DNA from: Eucalyptus grandis
Taxonomy: Eukaryota > Streptophyta > Magnoliopsida > Myrtales > Myrtaceae
Assembly: GCF_016545825.1 (NCBI RefSeq)
Contig: NC_052612.1
Location: 52,869,738 to 52,933,737 of the forward strand
Length of the DNA: 64,000 bases
Reading direction: 5' to 3'
Position 1 is the stretch's first letter. Each line of letters begins with the position of its first letter. Shown here in pieces: positions 22,549 to 33,658 of the stretch. Under the pieces are notes generated by a model. It worked only from the letters and a program-made list of their open reading frames with translations, was not told where the DNA came from and did no database searches. The position numbers were made by a program, and so were the translations under genes.

Positions 22549-23727
22549 AAGGGATATGTTTAAAAGAAGTCCTAAAACTTACAAAAAGTTCAATCAAATC
22601 CTAAAACTTGTCAAGTTAGTTCAATTGAGTCCTAAAATTAACACCGTTAGCCTTTTCCGTTAAAAATGCTGATGTGTTATTTTAAATTATTTTTATTTTC
22701 CACGTTGATTTTTTTAATGATTTTTATTCATTTAAAAAAATTAAAACTAAAAATTAAATTTATTCATTTTATCTTATTTTCACCAAAAATTAAAAAGAAA
22801 AGTTATAAAAGTTATTTTTAAAATTTTTTAAAAAAATCAGCCCTTTCTCCGCCGCCGTCGCCGCCACCGCCGCCCATCGCCGAAGGGGCCGAGCAATGGT
22901 CGTCGGCCACGGGCGGGGGTGGTGGCCCTCGCCGGCCCCCACCAGGGCGGGCGGCCGTCGCCCGCCCTAGGCGAGGCTTGCCCAGATCTCGGCGAGCCTC
23001 GCCGGCCCCGAGCGAGGGCCGACGAGGCCTCGCCCGGGCGGCGACGGTCGGTCGGCCCCGGGCGAGGATGGCGATCGTCGCCCTCCCGGGCGAGGCCTCG
23101 TCGGCCCTCGCTCGGGGCCGGCGAGGCTCGCCGGATCTGGGCAAGCCTCGCCCGGGGTGGGCAACGGTCGCTCGGCCCCGGGCGAGGGACGGCGACCGTC
23201 GCCCGCCCCGGGCGAGGCCTCGTCGGCCCTCGCCGGCCCGAGCGAGGGCCGACGAGGCCTCGCCGGGCGGTCGCTAGCCCCCCGTGAGGGCTGGTGAGGC
23301 CTTGCCCGGGCGAGGGCCGGCCACCTCGCCCAGGGCCGGCCACCGTCGCCGGCCCCTCCGGCGATGGGCGGCGGCGGGGCGGCGGAAGTCCACCGGTGCC
23401 CTTTTTTTTTTTTTTTTTGAACATTTTTTTTAAAATAAATTTAGATTTTCCTTTTTTAAATGAATTTAGATTTTCCTTTTTAGTTTTTAATCTAATTTTT
23501 AAAGATTTTGAATAAAAATAATTTTAAAAAGCCATTTGAAAAATTAAAAAAATCATTTAAAATATGACGCCCGCCACGTCAGCAATTTCCGTTAACTTTC
23601 TTGACGGTGTTAATTTTAGGACTCAATTGAACCAACTTGACAAGTTTTAGGACTTGATTGAACTTTTGTAAGTTTTAGGACTCAATTGCACTTTCGGACA
23701 AGTTTTAGGACTTCTGAACATATCCCT
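22549..23727. mobile_element. TIR element with GC-rich core (element 2)
   Basis: Ends are inverted: AGGGATATGTT at 22549 and AACATATCCCT ending at 23727. Both arms carry repeats of GTCCTAAAACTTGT or its complement, plus inverted copies of the CCGTTA..TT and CACGTCAGCA words. Arms are A/T-rich; the core (about 22838-23400) is GC-rich with words such as CGAGGGCCGACGAGGCCTCG and CGCCCCGGGCGAGG. No target duplication is visible, because the left and right flanks correspond to unit A positions 5760 and 9443, which are 3.7 kb apart. Core ORFs up to 195 codons are compositional. Confidence 0.72.
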
Positions 23728-24715
23728 AGAAATTTTGTGTTATTACCAAATGTGTTATTTTATTTAGAAATTGTTTGAGGGAATAGAAATGGAAAAGATT
23801 ACTTCAAAAAAGAAATTATCCCTAAGAACAGAAGTGTTTCTAAATAGACCTTTAAGTGCCAAATTTTTTTAGTCCTTCTTATTCTACTTCTATTTTGACT
23901 CTCGCTCTCAGACTTTTACTTATCTCCTTGTAAGACTTGAGAATCGAAATCCAGACCTGATGTTAAATCGTTTCCATCAAGGTCAGGATTTGAAACCCCA
24001 CTTTTCTCTGTCTATGTGGGAAGGGTGACCATTGGGACAAACTCTATGCTAAATTCAATTGCTACATCATATACCCTTAATTCAACACTTGCTTAATTAA
24101 TGCTTTTGTGTTCCAAATATCTCTCTATTCAATGGTGCTTCATGTGGAATTTTTTCTTCGTTGAAAACATGTACTTCCAATCAATGCGAAATCGAAGAAA
24201 CAGCTCTATCACCATCCATATCACGACGAAAAAAAAAAAGCATTGCGAGGGACCGAACCAACATCTTTGCAGTTGCAGGACGGCAGGCCGTTGAAGGCGA
24301 TTGGCTGCGGATCAAACAAATTGAAGGCTTGCGGTGTCCGGAGGTCGCGACGTGCGCGAAAAGAAAATCAAAACGAAACACCGGGCGAGATTAGAATTAT
24401 AATAATAATCAAACGATGCCCCTTAAAAAGATTTCACCAATGACACTAAAAAAAAAAAAATAGAATTTGGAAAATTCTAGTGTCCCTCTAGTAATTATGA
24501 CATCTTGATTGTCAAAGTTCGAAGAAATATTGTTTTGATACCTGAAATATTGGTCCAGTCTTATGAGGATGGTGGGATCAAGCTTGCATCCCTCTTCCGT
24601 GCAGACATGCAAATGTGCAAGTCTCGTGTTTCATTTTTCCCCTTTTAATCCTTGGGTTAGGGGAGGGTTAGTATTGTCTAATATTAGGTTCCACTTGCCT
24701 ATGGAAGAACAATGT
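23728..24715. other. Non-coding DNA shared with unit A 9443-10472
   Basis: Colinear with unit A, without the (TAA)n expansion. The short ORFs near 24161-24443 exist in both units but show no family resemblance and differ by indels in poly-A tracts. No gene called. Confidence 0.5.
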
Positions 24716-26390
24716 TGTCACACCCCAATTCCTACCAGATTTGGGGAATAACACAACTGTCCTTCCTCCCAAACAACACAACCTCAAATCAAACTCCAAA
24801 ATGAACTCCCATTAGTCCCCGTCTAAAGAGCTCTCACACTTCTTACGATTCATTGAAGAACCTAAAAGGCAAGTAACATGAAATGAATGAGCTGCCACAG
24901 CTCCATGAGTAATGCATTTATTCTAAGCAGATCGAACAATCACTATACATATTTAAAATCAAACATAACTCACTTCACCAAATCTGATATTTAACAAACC
25001 TTCAAGATCAAAATGAGTTACATACATATCACTTCAACATAATATATCCATAGTAGAAGTGCTCATTTCAATCACTAATATCGAAATAAATTTCAAAGGT
25101 CCAACTCATTAATTAATCTTATCAAACACACGTTGATGATCTATTCTATAAATTAAACTTATGCTCAAATATCTAGTCATGGTCATGCATAACATCCTGT
25201 GACAAGGCAATCAAGATTCCCCACTTGAGTAGATTTCCACCAATTATTAGCTGGCGGCTCGGTTCATAATGATATCTTAGATTAATATGCGCATAGCCAC
25301 AAACCCCTCAATGGATTCACAAAGATACTGTGCATAATCCATCAACCTCAATCTCTAGTAATCCACAATTAAAATCAGAAACTATATCAAAACTCAGGTT
25401 TAATAACCAAATCACAACTTTTCACCATTCGATATATATCAAAGCGCATTTAAAAAATCACATTCATAAATCATGAACTTTTTGTGATTCTTTCGTAAAA
25501 AGTTTCACAAATCATTTATAGGCAATTGGTTCAAACTGAAATAAATAAATAAAATGACTTCCCATTTCAAATAAATAAAACGGAAATAAATGCTCAATCC
25601 TGTTTTATGTAACAAAAATGCTATTTCTTAACTCATAACATATTTAATTCATATCATTTTGTGAAACGTGAGTTTGCACAGAGAAGAGATGATATCACTT
25701 ACCTGCAAAAAGATGAAAACCAACCTATGGTAATTACTCGAGCTGACGCAATCTCATTTCTATCAATTAATAAAAAAATGATATTAAAAATTGAGTAATA
25801 CACAACTCTAACAGACGACTTGACCAAACCATGTTTAACCATCGATAAAATGACTTCTATGCGCTAACAAGTAACCTCATTTATAGCATGTTCATCATTT
25901 TCCTTATGTGTATTATTAGTTACGCGAAATTCGCACGCAAATTTCAAAAGCTCATTCCAATGAACCCTTACTTTGGAATCGATTTTTGTCAAATCCCACT
26001 GCTCCACAACGTCTTAAACTATCATTTCCAAAGAAACCTATAGCCTAATAATTCCTCAATCGAACCCTCTAGTTCAAAATCAACACCACTTCAAACTCAT
26101 GCCCTCAATGAGAAAGTTAGTCCAGTTAAACGAATAGTTGACTTGAATACTCACCAAGCATTGCGATTGCGATTCGCAGTTGAATCGGCTTGCCAGGACG
26201 TTTGGATCGATTACGAAGGAGAAATTTTCTATTTTTCCTTCGTCTTCTCTCCCGCAGGCGTCGTCTATTCTCTTTGTTCTCATTCTTTCCGCCACTCTCA
26301 ACGTGACTAATCTAGAGAAAGAAAAATGAAAGATGGGCTAAGCTTTGGGCATTTCAGAAGGAAATGGACTGGGCTGGGCCCATCGTTACA
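24716..26390. mobile_element. Solo LTR shared by both units, copy B (uninterrupted)
   Basis: 1,675 bp starting TGTCACACCCC and ending CATCGTTACA, flanked by perfect 5-bp repeats AATGT (24711-24715 and 26391-26395). Present in both units, so it predates the duplication. No internal retrotransposon region. Likely Ty3/Gypsy by its start, but without a PBS or protein this stays tentative. Confidence 0.75.
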
Positions 26391-26910
26391 AATGTTGCTC
26401 TGTCAAAGATCAGATTATGCCTTCATTAAATGCATCAACGAACGCTTCACCTGCCTATTAAAATGAGTTTCTGGCTATATATTGTCTGATCTGGGTTCAC
26501 CTACGTTGATCGGTTGACCAGGGAGGTCCTGTTCCTGCTCTCGTTGAGGCTGACGTGCCTTGGTCAGCTAGAAGGTGTAAAACCGTGTGCTGCAGACTGT
26601 AAAGGGATAATTCATATTTTACAATGTTTATCTAATGATTTGTTCTTCGCAGGGTACTTAATGTATATGTACTGTGCCGCTTTATTCTTGCTGAAGTGTC
26701 ATTTTTAGTTGCTGATGTTTGGCGTGGTCGCATTCTCAATGTGCTTAAGTTCCTGATCCTCAAGGTTTGCAAATAGCCAAAAAGATGGATTTTGAAGTCC
26801 TCATTTTTTTTTTTTTACCGAAAAAAAGTCTTCAGTTCTTGAATATAAGCCTAGATAGTTAGTTTTGTCAAATATTTTGTTTGGCAGATTTTCTAGCTAC
26901 ATTTTCAAAA

Positions 26911-27416
26911 GAGTTAATACCTTGAAAAACCCCAAACTGGTATACTTGTGACAAATTTATCCTAAACTATTTTTTTGACCACCAAAAACCCCAAACTAGT
27001 ATACTTTTGACAAATTTACCCAAACCTAGTACACTTGTGACAAATTTACCCTCTATTAGTTTTCATTAAATTTTATTGTCAAATTATTAAATTAAATGAC
27101 ACATGTGATTGACCCATATGCCAATTTGAGATATTACGCTCCGTTTATCACAGTTTACAATTTTTGTAATTTTTTTTATGGTATTAATTCAATTTAGTGG
27201 ATGGTATATTTGTTGCAAATTTACCAGTTTGAGGTTTTTTGTGGTCGAATAAATTAGTTTGGAGTAAATTTGTCATAAATGTATCAATTTAGGGTTTTAT
27301 ATGGTCAGTTGGGGTAAATTTGTTATACCAGTTTGGGGTTTTTTATGGTAAAAAAAAATAGTTTTGGATAAATTTGTTACAAGTGTACCAATTTGGGGTT
27401 TTTCAGGATATTAACC
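26911..27416. mobile_element. MULE-like MITE, only in unit B
   Basis: Terminal inverted repeats GAGTTAATACC...AAAAACCCCAAA and TTTGGGGTTTTT...GGATATTAACC, about 30 bp long. It is flanked by ATTTTCAAAA on both sides (26901-26910, 27417-27426). Unit A has the single site at 19283-19292. Inner words such as GACAAATTTA and CCCCAAACTAG recur in both orientations. No coding capacity. A second member is at 29635-30068. Confidence 0.83.
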
Positions 27417-27705
27417 ATTTTCAAAATAATTCTTTGAACGATTTTACCATAGAATTTTTTTATTGTGACTCACAACTCGGCATTATTTTTTGCAAGTTAT
27501 ATGCTATTCATGATGTTTAGAAGGACCATCTCATATATGCATTTTTTAATGTTAAATGTTAAGTTTACTAATAGAATGTGGATTGCCTTTTTTTTTTTCT
27601 TCTAAGTTTTATGGATTATTGTAATGGAATGTAGTTGCATTTGTCAAATTGAAGCAATAAATGATATTAACAAATTGTGGATTAATGTTTTTAATGTAAA
27701 TTTAT

Positions 27706-29634
27706 GCTAGACTATTTTTTTATTATTAATTTATTTGTGAATTTGAATTAAATTAATTTGATTGATATAATAATAAAAATTATAATTTATTATATATGTA
27801 TATATATATATATTTATGTATATTTAATATACAACGGATCCCACGTGTTGAAATTCTTTTATTTTTTGAAAAATGACGTGTCGATGTTGTGTGTCATGTG
27901 CCGGTGTCGATGCTACTTAGGCATAAACCACCACCGGCCAACTGTGATCCACGACATCTTCGAATTAGGTCATGATCATTATCCAAATTTAAATATTTAA
28001 TTTTATTGCCTAATTTGAATTGTTGTCATCTAATCAGGATATTCGAGTCATATTGCATATCCGTCGAGAACCTTGAAATTAGGAAATTGTCCTAATTTGA
28101 CAACATCAATTGGTTGGCAATCCGATCTCTAATCCTGAGATACAATTCCTGATTGCACAGAAAATCAATCAACCCTATTCATAATCCTTTAATACGATCG
28201 TCGATTTTTTTGTTTCCAAATTTGAATGGGTTGGAATATGCGATAATTATCTTTTGCCGTTTGGTGAACATTTTTTTTATGGATGATTATCTTATCTTTG
28301 ATTGTTTCCTTAAAATAAAATACAAAAATCTCATAGTTAGAATAGATTATATTTTAGATAATCTTGCATCTTTAGGAAAATTGTAGAGAACACTTTAGTA
28401 TATTAAGATAGATTTTCGATGGAGTTAGAATAAGTTAGAATGCATGCTAGATAAGATTTTATTGCTTAGTTAGGGTAATTTGGTAAATTGAACATTTAAA
28501 TATATTATAGGAGATTAGGATAATGTTTTTAGGATTTTGCGTAGTTTATCTCCTAGTTTAAATTAAATAATATCTTAATCTTGATAGTTAATTTTGAGTA
28601 ATTTTTAATTGTGAATTTGATAAAAAAATTCCAAAAACATTATCTTAGAATAGGTTAGTTTCTCTTTTTAGTTAAGATCACATGTTTAGATTAGGGCATT
28701 TATTTATTCCGAATTTTAATAATGGAAAATACAAAAGACTATCATGTGCACGCCATATAGACTTATGTCATGTAACTTAATACTTGCATGTCATTTAGTA
28801 ATTGTATTATAGGTTTATTCAATTAAATTGCATGTCCTGTAGAGTAGTTTAAGTGGAATTGCATGTCATGTTAGAGTAGTTGCATATTGATTATTACCTA
28901 AACTTAGATCATTTAATAAAAATCACATGTCATTTATCTTGCGTGTTAGGGTTATTTAATTAGAAGTTACATGCCTGGTTAGAATGGACATATTGTGTAC
29001 GTCATTGTATTTAGAGTAATCCCCTTGCATGCATTGCATTTAGGTTAATTCTCATCTGAATAAGAGAATTTAAAAAAAAAAAAAAGTAAAATTGCATGGT
29101 AATTACTAATTAGAAATCATATTTAAGTTGAATATGTGCATTTCTAATTAATATTTTAGTGGATTATATTACTTTATTGAGTAGTTACATTAACGTTTAT
29201 GCACTCGAGTGAACACCTCATGTGTTGGTGGCTAAGCTAATCTGCCCGATAAATATTTTTGAAAATAAAAGAAAGAATGCATTAAAAGGACATAAGAATA
29301 ATTTAACATAATTAAGTTCCCGAATCTATAACCTTTGGTTCGTAAAAGTAAAGTAATCTCCCAATAATAGAATAGTAATTTGAATCTTAAGTTGAGAATT
29401 GGTATGGAGTTGGAAGAGTCAAAGTTATGATTGTAAACTTAATAATTCATTAATCAACCCCTAGGCGGTGCCTCATTTGGGGAGGTTGTGACAATCACCC
29501 ATTTTCGGTGGAACATTTACAAAAAAGACTATTGATTCAACTTCATCGCCCACCATCCAACGTCCAAGAAAGAAACTCTCTTTGAATTTTTTAGTTCACC
29601 AAAATTGTTGATTATATTGCTCTCATTTAACATA
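27706..29634. other. AT-rich intergenic DNA
   Basis: No gene seen. A (TA)n tract lies at about 27790-27815. 28740-29050 repeats TGCATGTCAT-type words, and 29455-29495 (CCCTAGGCGGTGCC..TTTGGGGAGG) has the look of decayed Ty3/Gypsy sequence, but no ends or protein domain could be defined. Confidence 0.4.
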
Positions 29635-30068
29635 GGGTTAATATTCTGAAAGCCCAAAACTGATACATTTGTCACAAATTTACGTCAAACTAATTTTTCG
29701 ACTATCAAAAATCCTAAAATGATACACTTATAACAAATTTATCATTTGTTAATTTACAATTTTACCATTAAATTGTTGAGTCGAATGACAATTGGCAATT
29801 AACGAATATACTAGTTTTGGGCTATACCCTCTATTTGTTATAGATATATTCATTTATAGCTTTTCATGGTATTAATCAAATTTAACAAAAATTAATTGAT
29901 GGTAAATTTGTGATAAATATATCAATTATGAGTTTATTGTGGTCAAAAATTAATTTGCAGTAAACTTATAACATATATATCAGTTTGGGATTTTTAATAG
30001 TAAAAAAATTAGTTTGGAATAAATTTATTATATGTGTATTAATTCGAGACTTTTCATGGTATTAACTC
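29635..30068. mobile_element. MULE-like MITE, second copy
   Basis: Starts GGGTTAATATTCTGAAAG and ends CTTTTCATGGTATTAACTC, inverted ends of the same type as 26911-27416. Nine-bp flanks TTTAACATA (29626-29634) and TTCAACATA (30069-30077) differ at one base, as expected for an aged target duplication. Inner CAAATTTA/TAAATTTG words recur in both orientations. Confidence 0.78.
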
Positions 30069-30365
30069 TTCAACATAATAAATGATGAGCTGGCAACACT
30101 CCAACTTTCAGCTACTTATCCATATAGCTTAGTGGTCCACCAAATTCAATGATATCGATCACTAAACTAAAGAAGTTAGGAGAAATCATAAAAGAAGGAA
30201 GGTCGACAAAAGAGAAGTCCAAACAATCATCTTCATCTCTCTACTCTCTAACTTTTGCTGCACTAGACATTATGAAATTGATTATTATTGCTCAGCCAAA
30301 AGCTTTTGGATACCATCTCGAGGGTCAACGGTATCTTTTTCCACTCATCAACTGAGATGAGCGCT

Positions 30366-30389
30366 TCCCGACCCAAAAAAAAAAAAAAC
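30366..30389 (+). mobile_element. 24-bp poly-A-tailed micro-insertion with target duplication
   Basis: CTGAGATGAGCGCT occurs at 30352-30365 and 30390-30403. Between them lie TCCCGACCC, 14 A residues and one C. The related sequence at 8740-8770 has no such interruption. A 14-bp target duplication plus a 3' poly-A is what target-primed reverse transcription leaves; only about 9 bp of template was copied. Confidence 0.65.
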
Positions 30390-30411
30390 CTGAGATGAGC
30401 GCTGGGCGTGC

Positions 30412-30525
30412 ATACTCTCTGCCATCACTTCTCTTTCCATGCCATCCCTCTTATTATTTCCATCTTCTATAATTTCAAGTTTTGCTGACGAAGCTCCCAT
30501 GGTGTCCAGGAAGGATGTATCTTGA
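30412..30525 (+). pseudogene. Relic of the small secreted-peptide gene family
   Basis: The frame SLLLFPSSIISSFADEAPMV aligns with the relic at 8774 and, more weakly, with the signal peptide of the copies at 3693 and 20979. The start codon position reads ATA and a TGA at 30523 ends it. Further on, 30574-30599 (TCTTCAGCTGTTCAAGCTCAT) still matches the SAAVQAH-coding DNA of the intact copies, so the relic extends to about 30600. Confidence 0.6.
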
Positions 30526-30832
30526 CTAACATGAACAACAAGAGAGAACCGATGAAAATAAGGTGGCATGCGAAAAGATCTTCAGCTGTTCAAGCTCATT
30601 GGGCGCCTTTGGTTTCTGAAGGATGTGCAGAGAATGGAATGTTAAGATTGCAGGGTGGACGACTGGAAACTTCTATCTTGTTTCATCTCTTCATTGCAGT
30701 AAGTCCAACTCAAGGCTTGTCCTTTCTATTGGGAGTGTGCAGCGAAAACCAATATCTTTATGGTGAGAGATTGCCAAAAGGGAGCTCAAATTTGAGCCCA
30801 TCCATATATCCAGTCAAACCCGTATTTATTTA

Positions 30833-32248
30833 AAAGTTTAAGCCAATGAACCATGAACAATATATATATATATTAACTGATCCACACCACATTAATTTTC
30901 CGATATGAAATTCTTTTCTAACACACTTACACATACATCTTAACAATCTCCCCCTTAATTTAGATATCCTTTTTGCATTAATTTATCTCAATTTGAATCT
31001 TCAATGCCCAACTTCATCTTCAGTCTCTTTCTTCGGACGGACTGAAGTCTACCATCTAGCTTGCATTGCGACACCACAACATCCACCTCCCAGAAATGAG
31101 TTGTTTACCATATTCCTCTCTTGAATGATTCACCAAATATCATAGGAGCATACAATTTGTTAGTAGTGTGCAATAAAAATATATATATCTTCTTTTAGGG
31201 ATATTGCCAAGAGGGAGCCTATATTTAAGTCCGTTTTGAAATCACCTTCATTCAAAAACTTAAACTAATGATTTATAGGTGAAGTAAGATATATTATTTG
31301 CTCTCCATCATATCAATTCTTCGACATGAGACTTTTCTCTAACACTTACACATACATCTTAACGCTTTCTATTGGAAAGATGAATGCTCCAAAATCTGAA
31401 ATGATGGCATGTTGCCTTACGGGTATAACTCCCAAGGCATCTGAAAGATTTCCAGCATATAGAGGGAAATATGGACATATTACAATGTTCTGCAATATGA
31501 TATCTTGGGTTCAATCAAGTTACTGCTTTTAAAAGCCATCGTCGCACAAATGATACTTATTCGAGACAGCGCAAATCAGACCATCAGATGTCTTTTCGGA
31601 AAAGTGAGCTTGCTTAAGCAGAAATGATACGCAAACCCCGTGTGACAGGTCTGGCTTCCTACGATTTCTAAGAAATTTGAACTTTCTTCTTTCTTAGAAG
31701 AGATTCTAACTGAGCCATAGGCTAGAGTTGTCCAATCCTACGTCGACGGAAGCAAAAAATTCGAACGGGCCCTATTAAAAAGTCGAGCAAAGTAATATTC
31801 GCCTTCGCAGGGTTCCCACGATCTCAACCATTTCTGCAAACCTTTCTGGAACTGTATTTCCAAATCATGTGAAAATGGAATAATGATCCGATTTTTGGGA
31901 GAAAGCATCTAATTCCGGTAGCCAAGGTGCCGTTGAGCATTCTCCAAGAGGAAAAGAAAACCAAGTAATGAGAAGTTTAGGACCAAGAGAAACCCTTTTT
32001 TCTTCTCTTTTGTTGCAAGCATCCACCATGAAAACGTTTGTCGCAGCCGGATTCCCACAACAAAAAGCAGATTCTTTGGGTTTCAATTCCATTTCCTGCA
32101 TTGATAAAAAGATCTGTCGACAGATGGAGCCTAAGCATCCTACTATTCCGTCTCGACGACAAAGGAACGCTATACGCGTACTTGAGAATCTCGTGTTTTA
32201 GTGAAATAAACCCTCTTCAAAGAGCAATGCATCATCAACGAGACTAAC
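30833..32248. other. Repeat-bearing intergenic DNA
   Basis: Two diverged direct copies of one sentence, about 30770-30960 and 31195-31370, share ATTGCCAA.AGGGAGC, 'AACTTAAACTAATG'-type words and CACTTACACATACATCTTAAC. The 31968-32201 ORF shows no family resemblance. No gene called. Confidence 0.45.
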
Positions 32249-32256
32249 TATATATA
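32249..32256 (+). promoter_or_regulatory. TATA box of the 32356 gene
   Basis: TATATATA about 100 bp upstream of the ATG at 32356, in an otherwise mixed-composition stretch. Confidence 0.5.
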
Positions 32257-32355
32257 GAGTGAAGGACTTGATTTAAGTAGAGCAGTGAGCACAAGCCTAC
32301 TTATTGATCCAACTCTTTATCCCTCAGAATCTCTGGTTTAACCGAAGCTCCGAAT

Positions 32356-32837
32356 ATGAGGAGACTACTACTTGCATGCCTCTTTTTCGTCATCTGCAGC
32401 AAGGTTCTCTCTTCCGAATCTGAAAGCGCTCTCAGACCAGCCCATGATCATTACAAGCTGAGAGAGGGGGAAAGTTCAGGTAACGTAAAAACTCTTTATG
32501 AAGTGTTCACCACAAGATGAAATTTTCAAAGCCAAATTTTGCATGCTAAGTTACACCTAGTCCCTGCTGTCTCTGTGCAGCTACCCTTGACTTGATCATT
32601 AAAACCGAAGAGAGACGACATCAAAGGAAAACCGAAGAGAGGGACTACCAAAACAATCAGGGGGAAGTCCAGAAAGTTCATCTGAAAAGTGTCAACAAAG
32701 CAAAGGCCGTTTATGGTAGCACGACAGCTAAAAAGAATCACAGCGGTGCACCCGTCAACGTGCTTCATGCTTCTTTCCTGTCTGCAGCAGTAGGACCAGT
32801 AATAGCTGGACTCGTCACCGTGACTCTGTTCTTCTAA
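32356..32837 (+). CDS. Putative secreted GPI-type peptide precursor, two exons
   Basis: Exon 1 is 32356-32479 and exon 2 is 32581-32837; the GTAACG..GTGCAG intron joins them in frame to give 126 aa. The start is the first ATG after a TATA box. Residues 1-20 are a signal peptide (MRRLLLACLFFVICSKVLSS). The mature part is highly charged (KTEERRHQRKTEERDYQNNQ). The C-terminus has small residues NHSGAPVN, a short spacer and the hydrophobic tail FLSAAVGPVIAGLVTVTLFF at the stop, a textbook GPI-signal layout. Architecture and the KKVKG/LKSVNKAK-type basic patch resemble the genes at 3693 and 20979, but sequence identity is low. No named family recognised. Protein anchoring is inferred, not shown. 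Confidence 0.62.
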
Positions 32838-33658
32838 GTTCAAGTGTGTGCAGTTCCACTTAGCATGGAGACGCTGGCAAGAAATACTACCACTCTCATT
32901 AAAGCAGGTTAAAATTTGGGTTCCTCCTCTTGTATAAGGCTTTCTTTTCGTTTGAAATTTGTATACAAGCAATAACTGCTTTTTCCTGCTCGCCACATAA
33001 GCACTTTCTTCCTGAAATGGTTCCGTCGATCTAATCAGAGGAAATAACCAAAGAAAAAGGCTCTACTGCTTTCAAGCCAATTGGCGCAGTTTTCTATTTA
33101 CTACAGTCGCTCTAGAGATGCATAAGCTTCTCATATAATCCCTGAAGCAAACCATGATAAATAGCTCCTGCTCTAACTTGGCTTGTTTGCCATGATCTCC
33201 ACAGTAGACTAGGGTTATAAACAATAATGAACTAAAGAGAAATTCAACATGAATGATCTGATGTAGATCTGTACTTTACTGCCAATTCACCAACCACCAA
33301 CATCTACATCTTCTATCGACACATCATGATTGATTGCTCGAGAACTTAATCTAACATGGTTGCTGATGAATTCATCACAAAAGTGCGTGAGGTTGGCGGA
33401 TGTCTATTGTCTGTGACATTTTTGCGTCAGTTTTGCCTCTTCAACATTAGTGGACAATGGTACGGATCTAGTTTAGTCCAAGCCAAAAATCAATCCCAGC
33501 ACATCCGATTGGAACAAGAAAATATCAGAATATAGTCACATCAAACCATCAAAACGGTACTCCTAGCCAAGCAAACAGTGAAACTGTCAAAGTACGGAGT
33601 TTAAACCGTCAAATTACAGCATATAAAGGCCGATGATGGTGAAAATATCAAAGAAAAG
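32838..33658. other. Intergenic region between convergent genes
   Basis: Holds the 3' flanks of the peptide gene (+) and the RCI2 gene (-). The minus-strand ORF at 32526-32996 is a shadow of the peptide gene. Nothing else seen. Confidence 0.6.

Larger units (their letters stand above)
19722..27705 (+). repeat. Segmental duplication, unit B
   Basis: Second tandem copy, in the same orientation and immediately adjoining unit A. It ends after TAATGTAAATTTAT at 27705, where similarity to A stops. B-specific items: about 110 bp near 21945-22070, TIR element 22549-23727, about 610 bp inside the shared LTR, and MITE 26911-27416. It lacks the LINE, SINE, 413-bp LTR, MULE-like element 1 and the 5761-9442 block of A. 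Confidence 0.9.

Noticed and set aside
22818..23424. ORFs of up to 195 codons in the core of element 2
   Set aside because: Same reason: low-complexity translations in many frames within a GC palindrome core.
24161..24443. ORFs of 66-77 codons conserved in both duplicate units (also 9916-10207)
   Set aside because: Conservation follows from the duplication. Indels in the poly-A tract break the frames differently in A and B, and there is no motif.
27758..28386. ORFs rich in Ile/Tyr/Phe
   Set aside because: Arise from AT-rich and (TA)n sequence; no family resemblance.
32526..32996. 156-codon minus-strand ORF
   Set aside because: Antisense shadow of exon 2 of the peptide gene at 32356-32837.
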